62,704 nucleotides of DNA, taken from contig DASUTC010000116.1 of the NCBI GenBank assembly GCA_036374795.1, forward strand, positions 1 to 62,704. The letters are read 5' to 3'. This stretch comes from Herpetosiphonaceae bacterium (GTDB lineage: Bacteria > Chloroflexota > Chloroflexia > Chloroflexales > Kallotenuaceae). The notes under the pieces are model-generated. The model saw only the letters and a program-made list of their open reading frames with translations. It made no database searches and was not told where the DNA came from. Position 1 is the stretch's first letter, and every line of letters starts with the position of its first letter. The position numbers and the translations under genes were made by a program. Positions 25,967 through 34,545 of this stretch are shown here, in pieces.

Positions 25967-27292
25967 ATGAAGCGCTACGTGAGTGCTCTTTTGCTCGCTG
26001 GTCTGACGATTGGCATGTATAGCCCCCAAGCTGAAGCGGCCAAAACCTCATCAAACTATGTTCCTAATGAAGTGATTGTGCAGTATCGCGACGGCACGAC
26101 TGAAGCCCAGCACGCAACGGCGCGCGGGCGCGTAAAAGCTGATCGCAAAGAAGATCTTCGCACGCAGGGCAGCGGCGTCTCCAAGCTCGAAGTGATCGTA
26201 CTGCGCGAAGGCAACGTTCAGAGCGCGATCGACGCGCTGAAGAGCGACGCCAACGTCGAGTTTGCCGAGCCGAACTGGATCTATACCCACAGCGCGACAG
26301 CTACCGATCCGTACTTCACCAACGGCTCGCTCTGGGGCATGTACGGCGCCGGCACAACGCCCGCCAACCAGTACGGCTCGAACGCGGCGGCGGCATGGGC
26401 GGCAGGCACGACCGGCTCCAAGTCGGTCTATGTCGGCGTGATCGACGAGGGCATCCAGTACACGCACCCCGACCTCGACGCTCAGGTGTGGGTCAACCCC
26501 TTCGATGCGGCTGACGGCGTGGACAACGACGGCAACGGCTATGTCGACGACGTTCGCGGCTGGGACTTCGCCAACAACGACAACACGATCTACGACGGCG
26601 GCTCGCGCGGCAGCCTCGACGATCACGGCACGCACGTCTCCGGCACGATCGGCGCGGAGAGCAACGGCGCTGGCGTCGTCGGCGTCAACTGGAACGTCAC
26701 GCTGATCTCGGCCAAGTTCCTGGGCCGCGCCGGCGGCACCACGGCCAACGCGGTCCGGGCCGTCGATTACCTGACGAACCTCAAGACCCGCCACGGCCTG
26801 AACATCGTCGCGACCAACAACTCGTGGGGCGGCGGCGGCTACTCGCAGGCCCTCTACGACGCGATCAACCGCGCCAATAGCGCGAACATCCTGTTCATCG
26901 CGGCGGCTGGCAACAGCGGCAGCAATAACGATACGACGGCGAGCTATCCGGCGAACTACGATCTGCCCAACGTCATCGCGGTTGCCGCGATCGATCGGAA
27001 CGGCGCGCTGGCAAGCTGGTCGCAGTACGGCGCTCGCACGGTTGACCTTGGAGCGCCTGGCGTGGCGGTCTACTCGACCACCGCGTTCAACCTGTACGAG
27101 TCGTACAGCGGCACCTCGATGGCAACGCCGCACGTCACCGGCGGAGCAGCGCTCTACGCCTCGACCCATCCGGGCGCAACCGCAGCGCAGATCAAGAACG
27201 CGCTCTTGAGCAGCGCCGTGCCGACCGCGTCGCTTCAGGGCAAGACCGTCACAGGCGGACGCCTGGACGTGAACGCGGCGCTCAGCCGGTAG
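25967..27292 (+). CDS. Secreted subtilisin-like serine protease (S8)
   Basis: A 441-residue preproenzyme. A signal peptide covers about residues 1-24 and ends with AEA. Residues 30-110 form an I9-type inhibitory propeptide (VPNEVIVQYRDG). The catalytic triad is seen as Asp in YVGVIDEGIQYTHPDL, His in DHGTHVSGTIGAE, and Ser in SYSGTSMATPHVTGGAA; NNSWGGGG and FIAAAGNSG are the substrate-binding strand and oxyanion Asn. The layout and Asn/Asp-rich loops resemble thermitase- or fervidolysin-type enzymes. AAGGAG eight bases before the ATG at 25967 sets the start. It has its own promoter and terminator and is probably an extracellular degradative protease. Confidence 0.94.
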   Translation: MKRYVSALLLAGLTIGMYSPQAEAAKTSSNYVPNEVIVQYRDGTTEAQHATARGRVKADRKEDLRTQGSGVSKLEVIVLREGNVQSAIDALKSDANVEFAEPNWIYTHSATATDPYFTNGSLWGMYGAGTTPANQYGSNAAAAWAAGTTGSKSVYVGVIDEGIQYTHPDLDAQVWVNPFDAADGVDNDGNGYVDDVRGWDFANNDNTIYDGGSRGSLDDHGTHVSGTIGAESNGAGVVGVNWNVTLISAKFLGRAGGTTANAVRAVDYLTNLKTRHGLNIVATNNSWGGGGYSQALYDAINRANSANILFIAAAGNSGSNNDTTASYPANYDLPNVIAVAAIDRNGALASWSQYGARTVDLGAPGVAVYSTTAFNLYESYSGTSMATPHVTGGAALYASTHPGATAAQIKNALLSSAVPTASLQGKTVTGGRLDVNAALSR

Positions 27293-27315
27293 TTTCCAGC
27301 ACAGCCTCTCACAGC

Positions 27316-27354
27316 ACGACGGCGCGGATGTTCCGCGCCGTCGTCTCGTGTTTA
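27316..27354 (+). terminator. Terminator after the subtilase gene
   Basis: A perfect 13-base stem (27316-27328 with 27332-27344) closed by a TGT loop is followed by CTCGTGTTTA. It lies 23 bases after the stop codon and also faces the convergent cphA gene. Confidence 0.8.
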
Positions 27355-27409
27355 TGATTCCTGGCCTACGACTGACCCGTATCGCCGAGCACCCTCAGCC
27401 GCCTGATCG

Positions 27410-30154
27410 TCAGATTCCTTCAGCGCCTTCGACGGGCGGGCCGCTAAACTTCTGCGGATCGCGGTTGAAATAGATGATCCGCTTCCAGACCGGCGTCACC
27501 TGATCGGCGAAGATCACCACCAGATCGTTTGGCCGGGCCTGCCGCAGCGCGTGGTCGACAGCCTCTAGCTCCGGCAGGATCGTCGTGATCTGCGCTTCCG
27601 GCAGCCCGCCGTTGAGCGCGCCCTGCTTGACCAGCTCCGCCGTCTCGCCGGAGCGCCGCCCGCGCAGGCTGTTATCCTGCTTGATAATCAGCCGATCGAA
27701 CATGCGCGCGCCAAGCTCGCCCAGCCGGATCAGATCTTGATCGCGGCGGTCGCCCGCGCCGGAGAGCACGCCGATCACCTGCTTGTGGTTTGGCCGCAGC
27801 TTCGCCACAAGATCGACCATCGGCTCAAGCGCCGCCGGATTATGGCCGTAGTCCATGATCACGCGGAACGGATGCTCATCGAAAATGTTGAGCCGTCCGG
27901 GCGTCTGGTAGAACGACGTGGTGAACGTGCGCAGCGCCTGGCGAATCGTCTCGACTGGCACCTCCAGCGAGTAGGCGATTGCGGTCGCCGCCAGCGCATT
28001 CGCCACGTTGACGCGAGCCTTGCCCTCAAGCGTCGCCGGGATCAGATGCGTCCAGAGCAGCGGAATATACTGCTCCTCGTCGTAGATCGCGATCATCTCG
28101 CCGCGCACGCCCTGCTGAAGCACCACCGCGACGCCACCCTCGGCGATGTGCTCGCGCAGATGCTCAGGTCCGTCGTCGCCGCCGTGCATCGAGAAATAGG
28201 CGATCCGGCCACCCGCCTGCTCGCGCATGCCCACGGTCAGCGGATCGTCGGCGTTGAGCACGCTGGTGCCGTTCTTCTGCACTACCTCTACCACCAGCGA
28301 CTTGATCCGCGCCAGATCTTCGAGCGTCTCGACGCCGCGCAGCCCCAGGTGATCGGCCTGCACGTTGAGCACCGCGCCGACATCGCAGCGGTCGAAGCCC
28401 AGGCCCTCGCGCAGAATACCGCCGCGCGCCGTCTCCAGCACCGCCGCCTCGATCGTTGGGTCTTTAAGCGCCATGCGCGCGCTCCACGGCCCGGTCAGAT
28501 CGCCGCGCATGTACAGCTCGCCGTCGATATAGATTCCGTCGGTCGTGGTCAGGCCCGTGCGCAGGCCGTGCATCTTGAGCATATGCGCGACCATCCGCGA
28601 GGTCGTCGTTTTGCCGTTGGTGCCGGTGATCGCCACGACCGGAATGCGGCTCGGCGCGGTCGGCGGGAAGAGCATGTCGATCACCGGCCTGGCGACGTTG
28701 CGCGGCGTGCCCTCGGAGGGCTGAAGATGCATCCGAAAGCCCGGCCCGGCGTTGACCTCGACGATCCCACCGCCGCTCTCCCGCAGCGGCGCGGAAATAT
28801 CCGGCGAGATAATGTCGATGCCCGCGATGTCCAGGCCGATCACGCGCGCGGCACGACGTGCGATCTCGATGTTGTCGTAGTGGATCTCGTTGGTCCGATC
28901 GATCGCGGTGCCGCCCGTGGAAATATTCGCCGTCGAGCGCAGGTAGAAGACCTCGCCCGCAGGCAGCACGGTATCGAGCGTGTAGCCCGCATGCTCCAGC
29001 AGCCGCTCGGCCTGATCGTTGACCGTGATGCGCGTCAGCACCTTCTCGTGGCCGATGCCGCGCCGGGGATCGCGGTTGACGATCGCGATCAGCTCGGCGA
29101 TCGTGTGCTTGCCATCGCCTTTGACGTGCGCGGGAACGCGCTCGGCGACCGCCACGACCTGATCGTTGATCACCAGCACGCGATAGTCCTTGCCGCGCAG
29201 ATAGCGCTCGACCAGCACCTTCGAGCGGTACTGTGCCGCCTGCTCATAGCCCCAGCGCACCTGATCGGCGTCGTGCAGGTTGAGCGACACGCCGCGCCCG
29301 TGGCTTACATCGAGCGGCTTGGTGACGACTGGATAGCCGATGCGCTCGGCGGCGGCGACCGCTTCGTCGGCGGAGCGGACGACGATGTTACGCGGCACCG
29401 GCAGACCAACATCATCCAGCAGCCGATTCGTCAGCTCTTTGTCGCTGGCCGTCTCGACGGCGATGTTCGAGGTATGGCCGGTGACGCTGGCGCGGATGCG
29501 CTTCTGGTGCTTGCCGTAGCCCAACTGCACCAGGCTATGATCGTCGAGGCGGATCGCCGGAATACCACGGCGACGCGCCTCCTCGACCAGCGCTCCGGTC
29601 GTCGGGCCGAGCGCCAGCCGCTCCGCCAGCCGGATCAGATCCTCAAGCTCGGCTTTGAAATCAAGTGGCGCGTCCGGCTCCAGCACTCCCGCGACGCGGT
29701 CGGGCGTGAGCAGATCGAGGCCCTGCACGCCCTGAAGCTCCGGCGGCAGCAGATGATTGATCAGCCGTAGCGCCAGACGAGCCGCCAGCAGGCCCACGCG
29801 CTCCTCGATGTACGAGTAGACGACGTAGTAGATTCCTTCGGCCTCGCCGCTGCTGCGGGTCTTGCCGTAGGTCACGGGCGTGCCCGCCAGCGATTGCAGC
29901 TCCAGCGCGATATGCTCGGAGATATGGCCGATCCACGTCCCCTCACGCAGCCGACGTACAAAGCCGCCGGCCTCACCGTAGGAGCAGCCGTGCTCGTGCA
30001 GCGTCGGGATCAGCTCAAGCAGCCGGTCGTTGAACGTGCCGAGCTTGCTGGAGGGATAGTCTTCGAGCTGTCCCAGATCGAGCTTAAAGCGAATGACCGG
30101 GCGGTAGCCGTACGGATTCGGGCCACGATAGACTCGCGTTTCAAGGACACGCAT
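27410..30154 (-). CDS. cphA: Cyanophycin synthetase
   Basis: A 914-residue protein. The N-terminal domain contains RGPNPYGYRPVIRFK and GTWIGHISEHIALELQ. The central ATP-grasp domain (about 220-480) has PVVTKPLDVSHGRGVSLN and EVNAGPGFRMH. The C-terminal Mur-ligase domain (about 490-880) carries the P-loop AITGTNGKTTTSRMVAH and MDYGHNPAAL. CphA adds aspartate and then arginine to the growing cyanophycin polymer, a nitrogen and carbon reserve, with one ATP per step. Length and motif order are those of bona fide CphA. The ATG at 30154 is preceded by TGAGGTG. Cyanophycinase lies directly upstream, separated by a 224-base repeat-filled gap. Confidence 0.95.
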   Translation of the reverse strand: MRVLETRVYRGPNPYGYRPVIRFKLDLGQLEDYPSSKLGTFNDRLLELIPTLHEHGCSYGEAGGFVRRLREGTWIGHISEHIALELQSLAGTPVTYGKTRSSGEAEGIYYVVYSYIEERVGLLAARLALRLINHLLPPELQGVQGLDLLTPDRVAGVLEPDAPLDFKAELEDLIRLAERLALGPTTGALVEEARRRGIPAIRLDDHSLVQLGYGKHQKRIRASVTGHTSNIAVETASDKELTNRLLDDVGLPVPRNIVVRSADEAVAAAERIGYPVVTKPLDVSHGRGVSLNLHDADQVRWGYEQAAQYRSKVLVERYLRGKDYRVLVINDQVVAVAERVPAHVKGDGKHTIAELIAIVNRDPRRGIGHEKVLTRITVNDQAERLLEHAGYTLDTVLPAGEVFYLRSTANISTGGTAIDRTNEIHYDNIEIARRAARVIGLDIAGIDIISPDISAPLRESGGGIVEVNAGPGFRMHLQPSEGTPRNVARPVIDMLFPPTAPSRIPVVAITGTNGKTTTSRMVAHMLKMHGLRTGLTTTDGIYIDGELYMRGDLTGPWSARMALKDPTIEAAVLETARGGILREGLGFDRCDVGAVLNVQADHLGLRGVETLEDLARIKSLVVEVVQKNGTSVLNADDPLTVGMREQAGGRIAYFSMHGGDDGPEHLREHIAEGGVAVVLQQGVRGEMIAIYDEEQYIPLLWTHLIPATLEGKARVNVANALAATAIAYSLEVPVETIRQALRTFTTSFYQTPGRLNIFDEHPFRVIMDYGHNPAALEPMVDLVAKLRPNHKQVIGVLSGAGDRRDQDLIRLGELGARMFDRLIIKQDNSLRGRRSGETAELVKQGALNGGLPEAQITTILPELEAVDHALRQARPNDLVVIFADQVTPVWKRIIYFNRDPQKFSGPPVEGAEGI

Positions 30155-30173
30155 GGAAGCACCTCAATAAACG

Positions 30174-30370
30174 AAGAACAAAGAACGGGCGCCCTCTGGG
30201 CAAACAAAGAACCGAGTGCCAGACCGGGTGCCCTTTGGGCATGGTACCCCGGCATGGGCACCCGGCACACCAAGAACCGGGAACTCAGAACTTTGAGCCT
30301 CCGGCCCCGATGCGTGATCCCTAAGCTCTGATCTCGTTGTTCCGTTGTTCTTTGTTTGCTCCTTTGTCTG
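30174..30370. repeat. Heptamer-arm repeat element in the cphB-cphA gap
   Basis: The left arm (30174-30186) reads GAAGAACAAAGAAC, the right arm (30334-30357) TTGTTCCGTTGTTCTTTG, inverted relative to each other. The core at 30223-30245 differs at one base in 21 from the rplK-rplA core, and a second degenerate copy lies at 30188-30202. GAACTCAGAACTTTGAG at 30281-30297 belongs to the GAGTTTC-type tracts. The element fills nearly all of the 224 bases between two genes expected to be co-transcribed. Confidence 0.75.
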
Positions 30371-30378
30371 CCTGCCAC

Positions 30379-31275
30379 TCAAATACCCTCGCCTTCGGCG
30401 TACAGACCCGCCTCGAACGGCAGTGGCGGCGTCGCCGGGATTACAGGATCGCGGTGTGTTATATCAAATTGATAGCCATGAGTGAGCAGATGGAAGCGCA
30501 TGTTGTGGATCGCCAGCGGCGCGTGATCCGAGATGCGGTAGATGTCGTTATAGCTCATGTCGGTGCCGTCGACAACTGTGACCGAGCCTCGGCCAATCAC
30601 GGTCATCATGCGCTGCCCATCGACTTCGATCGCGGTGTCTTCGTCGAGGCCAACGCCCAGCAGGTAGGGGTTGTGCGCCAGGGCTGTCACCAGCCGCCCG
30701 GTGCGGCCACGCGCGCCAAAGTGCTGATCGACCAGCAGCCGGTTGATCAGGCCCAGCCCCGGCGCGAAGTGCATCATCGATTTGCGGGGCGTGATGCCGC
30801 TCAGGCCGTAGGCCATCATATGCTGGCAGACGGCGGAGGCTCCCGCGCTGGTGCCCGCGACCACACAGCCGCCACGGTAGGCGCGGCGGATGCGCGTCGC
30901 GGCGGGCGTGCCCCCCAGGATCGTCATCAGCTTGAGCTGATTGCCGCCGGTCAGAAAAATGCCGGTCGCATCGGCGATCGGCGCGAGCATCGACTCGTCG
31001 CAGCACTGCTCGCGCGAGTAGAGCTTGAGCACATAGACCTTCGCCGCGCCCAGCTCAAGGAAGATGCGCTCGTAGATCTGCGAGACAAGCTCGTAAATCT
31101 CCGAGGCCGTAGCGATAATCGCGATGTGGCTATTCGTGCCACCCGCCAGCTCGACAAACCGGCGGAGAATCGTGCGATTGCCGACTTTATCTTCCGCACC
31201 GCCGATCATCATCAAGGTGCCGGTATTTGGAAAGGGCTCGGTGCCCGCCGGATCATAAGAATAAGAAGCCGTCAT
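30379..31275 (-). CDS. cphB: Cyanophycinase
   Basis: A 298-residue serine exopeptidase of the PSTS/class I glutamine amidotransferase-like fold. GTLMMIGGAEDKVG opens the protein, GIFLTGGNQLKL follows, and GGCVVAGTSAGASAV contains the nucleophile serine. It releases beta-Asp-Arg dipeptides from cyanophycin. I set the start at the ATG at 31275: a TACAAT -10 box lies only eight bases upstream, so the mRNA may be leaderless, and no Shine-Dalgarno site is visible. The open frame extends 29 codons up but through the promoter. Together with cphA it gives a complete cycle of storage and mobilisation. Confidence 0.93.
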   Translation of the reverse strand: MTASYSYDPAGTEPFPNTGTLMMIGGAEDKVGNRTILRRFVELAGGTNSHIAIIATASEIYELVSQIYERIFLELGAAKVYVLKLYSREQCCDESMLAPIADATGIFLTGGNQLKLMTILGGTPAATRIRRAYRGGCVVAGTSAGASAVCQHMMAYGLSGITPRKSMMHFAPGLGLINRLLVDQHFGARGRTGRLVTALAHNPYLLGVGLDEDTAIEVDGQRMMTVIGRGSVTVVDGTDMSYNDIYRISDHAPLAIHNMRFHLLTHGYQFDITHRDPVIPATPPLPFEAGLYAEGEGI

Positions 31276-31283
31276 GAGGGCGA

Positions 31284-31319
31284 ATTGTAGCATAAAGACG
31301 ACATTCGTTGAGACGAATG
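31284..31319 (-). promoter_or_regulatory. Promoter and palindromic operator of cphB
   Basis: TACAAT (minus strand, 31284-31289) is a good -10 box. A perfect inverted repeat, CATTCGT at 31302-31308 and ACGAATG at 31313-31319 with a 4-base spacer, covers the -35 region, where no consensus hexamer is seen. This placement fits a repressor or activator site for regulated cyanophycin use. Confidence 0.5.
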
Positions 31320-31360
31320 CCGCCCGCTTGCTTTTCCAGGAATTCAGAGGTCCGGAGCGC

Positions 31361-31475
31361 AAGGAAACAAAGGAGCAAGGAGGTTGAACGTTTTGTTCTT
31401 TTGTGCTCGTGTTCTTTTATTCAGCTCTCAGCGCTTGGTTGGTGGTTCTCGTCTTGTTCTTTGCAGGAGTTACGC
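31361..31475. repeat. Degenerate heptamer tract in a 336-base gap
   Basis: The gap 31276-31611 between cphB and the CitE-like gene holds no gene. After the cphB promoter come AAGGAAACAAAGGAGCAAGG (31361-31380), TTTTGTTCTTTTGTGC (31391-31406) and TCTTGTTCTTTGCAGG (31452-31467), imperfect copies of the TTTGTTC tract in both orientations. The remainder shows nothing recognisable. Confidence 0.55.
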
Positions 31476-31611
31476 AAAAAAACTGTTCTTGGAGCGGCTT
31501 TTAGCCTGCGGCAGCAAGGAAGATTCGCTGCTGTGGCACACAACACAACCTTGACCAATGCCGTACCGCTCTGCCGAAGACAATGCGGCCACTGCGTAAG
31601 TCCTGGTTTCT

Positions 31612-32529
31612 TTATCGCCCCCGGCCCGCCGCACGGCCTTTTGCCAGCACGCGCTCGGCCATTTTGAGCGAGGCCGCGTCGATCAGATCGCCGTCCAGCG
31701 ACACCGCGCCGCGCGACTCGCCGCCTAGCGCCTGCTGGTAGCGATCGTGGATCTGCTGCGCGCGGGCCAACTCCTGCTCCGTGGGCGAGAAGATCGTGTT
31801 GATCGGCTCGATCTGACCGGGATGGATCGCCCACTTGCCGTCGCAGCCGAGCATACGCGCCAGCATCGCGCTCGTCTTAAGACCCTCGGCGTCGGTGTAC
31901 ACGCCGTACGGCCCGTCGATCGCCTCCAGCCCGGCAGCCTTGGCCGCGACGACCATCCGGCTCAGCGCGGCGTGCCAGATATGCCCCGGATACTGCGTCA
32001 CATGCTCGCCGATCGTCAGCATGGGAGCGCCGATCGACGCCGCGAAATCGCCCGGCCCGAAGATCAGCGCCGCCAGGCGGCGGCTCGCCGTGGCGATCTG
32101 CTCGACATGGGCCATGCCCTGCGCGCTCTCGATCTGCGCTTCGATCGCGATGGGACGGGTCAAGCCTTGCTTCATCTCGATCTGGCTCAGCAGCATATCG
32201 AGCATATAGACATCGCCCGGCAGGTTGACCTTGGGCAGAACGACCACGTCGAGATTGTGCCCCGCGCCCTCGACCACCGTGATCAGATCGTCGTAGAACC
32301 ACTGCGAGGTCGTCGCGTTGACCCGCACGGCGCGAATTTTGCCGCCCCAGTCGTTCTCGTTGAGCGCTTTGATGATCTGCTGACGCGCCTGCGGTCGCTG
32401 GTCGGGCGCGACCGAGTCTTCAAGATCCAGAAAAACCAGATCGGCGCTGGTCGTGAGCGCTTTGGCGATAAACCTGGGGTTGCTGCCCGGCACCGCCAGC
32501 TCCGTACGGCGCGGTTGCGTATTCGTCAC
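31612..32529 (-). CDS. CitE/malyl-CoA lyase-like CoA-ester lyase (HpcH/HpaI family)
   Basis: A 305-residue TIM-barrel protein: RTELAVPGSNPRFIAKAL near the start binds CoA, LVFLDLEDSVAPDQ and IRAVRVNA supply metal and phosphate contacts, VVLPKV and IEAQIESAQGM the catalytic Glu, and LIFGPGDFAAS the Asp. The GTG at 32529 follows GAGGAGAG. The family cleaves or forms malyl-CoA, citramalyl-CoA or citryl-CoA. Glyoxylate from the glycolate oxidase encoded 6 kb away could be a substrate partner, but this is only a guess; sequence alone does not fix the substrate. Confidence 0.82.
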   Translation of the reverse strand: MTNTQPRRTELAVPGSNPRFIAKALTTSADLVFLDLEDSVAPDQRPQARQQIIKALNENDWGGKIRAVRVNATTSQWFYDDLITVVEGAGHNLDVVVLPKVNLPGDVYMLDMLLSQIEMKQGLTRPIAIEAQIESAQGMAHVEQIATASRRLAALIFGPGDFAASIGAPMLTIGEHVTQYPGHIWHAALSRMVVAAKAAGLEAIDGPYGVYTDAEGLKTSAMLARMLGCDGKWAIHPGQIEPINTIFSPTEQELARAQQIHDRYQQALGGESRGAVSLDGDLIDAASLKMAERVLAKGRAAGRGR

Positions 32530-32599
32530 GATCGTCTCTCCTCACGGTGATCTCGCTTGACAGCAGAGTATACACCATGCGCGGCGATCGTCTGCAACC

Positions 32600-33556
32600 T
32601 TACGGGCGGACTTTGAATCGCAGCCCGCTGCCGCCTCGGAACTGCTCGACGGCGTAGGCGATGCCGCTCTGAAGATCGGCGCGCGTCTCCAGGGTGCCGA
32701 GATCAACTCCCAGGCTGACCAGAATCTGCGCGATCTCCGGACGAATGCCGGTGAGCACCGCGCGCGCGCCGAGCAACTGCACCGCCTGCGCAGCCTGGAC
32801 CAGAATATTTGCAACCTGCGTATCGACCACCGACACGCCCGTGATGTCGATCAGCGCCGTCTCGGCACGGCGCTCGGAGACACCCTCCAGCAGCGTCTCG
32901 ACGATCTGCTGTGCCCGCCGCGAGTCGATCGCGCCGATCAGCGGCATGACTACCACCTGATCGCTGATCGGGATCAGCGGCGTGGACAGCTCGCGCAGCG
33001 TAGCCTCCTGCACCTGAATCATCTCGTTCTGGAGCCGCTGGCGCTCCTCCTCAGCCCGTTTGCGGACGGTAATATCACGAACACTGCAAATAATCTGTAT
33101 AGAGTCCTCGCTTTCCAGCGGGCTCAAGCTGATCTCGATCGGAAACTCGCTGCCGTCCTTGCGCCGACCGACGAGATCCAGGTCAAAGCCCATCGGGCGG
33201 AGGTGCGGATCTGAGACATAGTTGCTGCGATGAGTGACATGCCGCTTGTGGAACCGCTCAGGCAGCAGTATATCGACCGACTGATCGAGCAGCTCGTTTC
33301 GATCATACCCGAAGAGATCCTCGACCTGATGGTTGACCAGCAGCATAAATCCTGCCTGGTCGGTGATAATGATCGCATCCGGGGCGGACTCGATCAGCCT
33401 GCGGAAGCGATCCTCGGCACGTGTGCGCATTGCTTCGCTCGCGCGCAGCCTGGCGGCAATATCCTGATACTTCGATAACGCCCGCTCCAGCTCATCGATG
33501 CGCTGCCGCAGCAGGTCGACGTCTTCGTCTGTTGGTGGTAGGGAAGGGTAACTCAT
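32600..33556 (-). CDS. PAS-STAS regulatory protein (RsbR-like)
   Basis: A 318-residue cytoplasmic protein. A short coiled coil (residues 12-45) precedes a PAS domain (about 45-165: RLIESAPDAIIITDQAGFMLLVN) with a PAC motif, a second coiled coil (165-195), and a C-terminal STAS domain (about 200-310: LIDITGVSVVDTQVANIL). RsbR-type proteins act as stressosome sensors; the Ser/Thr positions in the STAS domain would be kinase targets, though no partner kinase is nearby. The ATG at 33556 has no Shine-Dalgarno site close by; AAGGAGG lies 26 bases up, separated by a hairpin. An in-frame GTG at 33580, two bases after AAGGAGG, is the alternative start. Confidence 0.8.
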   Translation of the reverse strand: MSYPSLPPTDEDVDLLRQRIDELERALSKYQDIAARLRASEAMRTRAEDRFRRLIESAPDAIIITDQAGFMLLVNHQVEDLFGYDRNELLDQSVDILLPERFHKRHVTHRSNYVSDPHLRPMGFDLDLVGRRKDGSEFPIEISLSPLESEDSIQIICSVRDITVRKRAEEERQRLQNEMIQVQEATLRELSTPLIPISDQVVVMPLIGAIDSRRAQQIVETLLEGVSERRAETALIDITGVSVVDTQVANILVQAAQAVQLLGARAVLTGIRPEIAQILVSLGVDLGTLETRADLQSGIAYAVEQFRGGSGLRFKVRP

Positions 33557-33866
33557 CGTAGCACGTGGCGCTAAAGCCACGTCCTCCTTTTCGATACAAG
33601 CATCAGGGCAGCATGGAGGGGGATGGTATTCGGTCGGTATGGCACATCGCACTATAGTGGAGCGCAACCCACACGACAATATGCATTTGGTAACTCTCCC
33701 TGCTAACCTCTTTATCCCCGGTAGTAAGGGCTGCACGGGTTTAATGATTTTGATGATCTTCCAGAGCGCTGGCGAGGGCACGCCACACCGCCACGCCTTA
33801 CGAACTCATGGCACAGCTTTTGCACATGATTTGCCATATCTAAACCATTAGCTGGAGGGATGAGGT
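33557..33866. other. Divergent intergenic region, 310 bases
   Basis: It separates the PAS-STAS gene from the rightward SRPBCC gene and must hold both promoters. ACGTGGC and GCCACGT (33563-33582) form a hairpin between the Shine-Dalgarno site and ATG of the PAS-STAS gene. ATGGCA (33812-33817) and TGCCAT (33832-33837) form a short palindrome ahead of the SRPBCC gene. No reading frame here looks coding, and I could not choose a convincing promoter. Confidence 0.4.
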
Positions 33867-34331
33867 ATGGCGAACATTGAAAAATCGATCGACGTGAATG
33901 TGCCGGTGCGCGCAGCCTACAACCAGTGGACCCAGTTCGAGGAGTTTCCAAAATTCATGGAAGGCGTGCAGGAGGTCAAGCAGCTCGATGATAAGCGCCT
34001 GCACTGGCGCGCGAATATCGCGGGCAAGGAAGAAGAGTGGGACGCGGTGATCACGGAGCAAGAGCCGGATATGCGCGTGGCCTGGACGAACACGACGGGC
34101 GCACGCAACGCCGGTGTGGTCACGTTCCACCACCTCGACGATAACAAGACGCGCGTGATGTTGCAGCTCGACTACGATCCCCAGGGCGTGGTCGAAAACG
34201 TCGGCAGCGCGCTCGGCTTTGTGGAGCGCCGCGTTGAGGGCGATCTTGAGCGCTTCAAGAAGTTCATCGAGTCGCGCGGGCATGAGACTGGCGGCTGGCG
34301 TGGCACGATCGAGCAAGAGCACGGGCGCTAG
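33867..34331 (+). CDS. SRPBCC-fold (polyketide cyclase/START-like) protein
   Basis: A 154-residue single-domain protein starting MANIEKSIDVNVPVRAAYNQ, continuing WTQFEEFPKFMEGVQEV and closing with a long C-terminal helix (GDLERFKKFIESRG). This helix-grip fold binds hydrophobic ligands; members with the FEEFPKFM pattern are widespread and often stress-induced, with no assigned reaction. TGGAGGGATGAGG precedes the ATG at 33867. It stands alone, divergent from the PAS-STAS gene, and is followed by a repeat tract. Confidence 0.85.
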   Translation: MANIEKSIDVNVPVRAAYNQWTQFEEFPKFMEGVQEVKQLDDKRLHWRANIAGKEEEWDAVITEQEPDMRVAWTNTTGARNAGVVTFHHLDDNKTRVMLQLDYDPQGVVENVGSALGFVERRVEGDLERFKKFIESRGHETGGWRGTIEQEHGR

Positions 34332-34335
34332 CGAG

Positions 34336-34460
34336 CGACGAAAGAGCAAGGGATCGCAAGAACAAGCGACTAAAGCGAGAACCAAGGGCCGAGCACCAAC
34401 GGCTCCCTTCTCCCACTGCCGTGGGAGAGGGCCTGCAACTCGAACTTTGAACTCAAACCG
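34336..34460. repeat. Repeat tract after the SRPBCC gene
   Basis: Irregular GAGC/GAAC units (AAGAACAAGCG, GCGAGAACCAAGG) are followed by a perfect hairpin CTCCCAC-TGCC-GTGGGAG (34411-34428) and then by CTCGAACTTTGAACTC (34439-34454), the inverse of the GAGTTTC-type tracts. A further hairpin, GCAGGGG/CCCCTGC, lies at 34510-34531. No gene is seen in 34332-34545. Confidence 0.55.
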
Positions 34461-34545
34461 CTGGTCAACGGATTACGTGATTCTGCGCTAGCGCAGCGGC
34501 AACGGACGAGCAGGGGGCGTGCGTCCCCTGCTTCGATCACCATCG

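Noticed and set aside
27737-29770. 677-codon open frame on the plus strand, antisense to cphA
   Set aside because: It is rich in Arg, His, Asp and Gln and has no motif; it mirrors third-position GC of cphA, which is strongly supported by ATP-grasp and Mur-ligase motifs.
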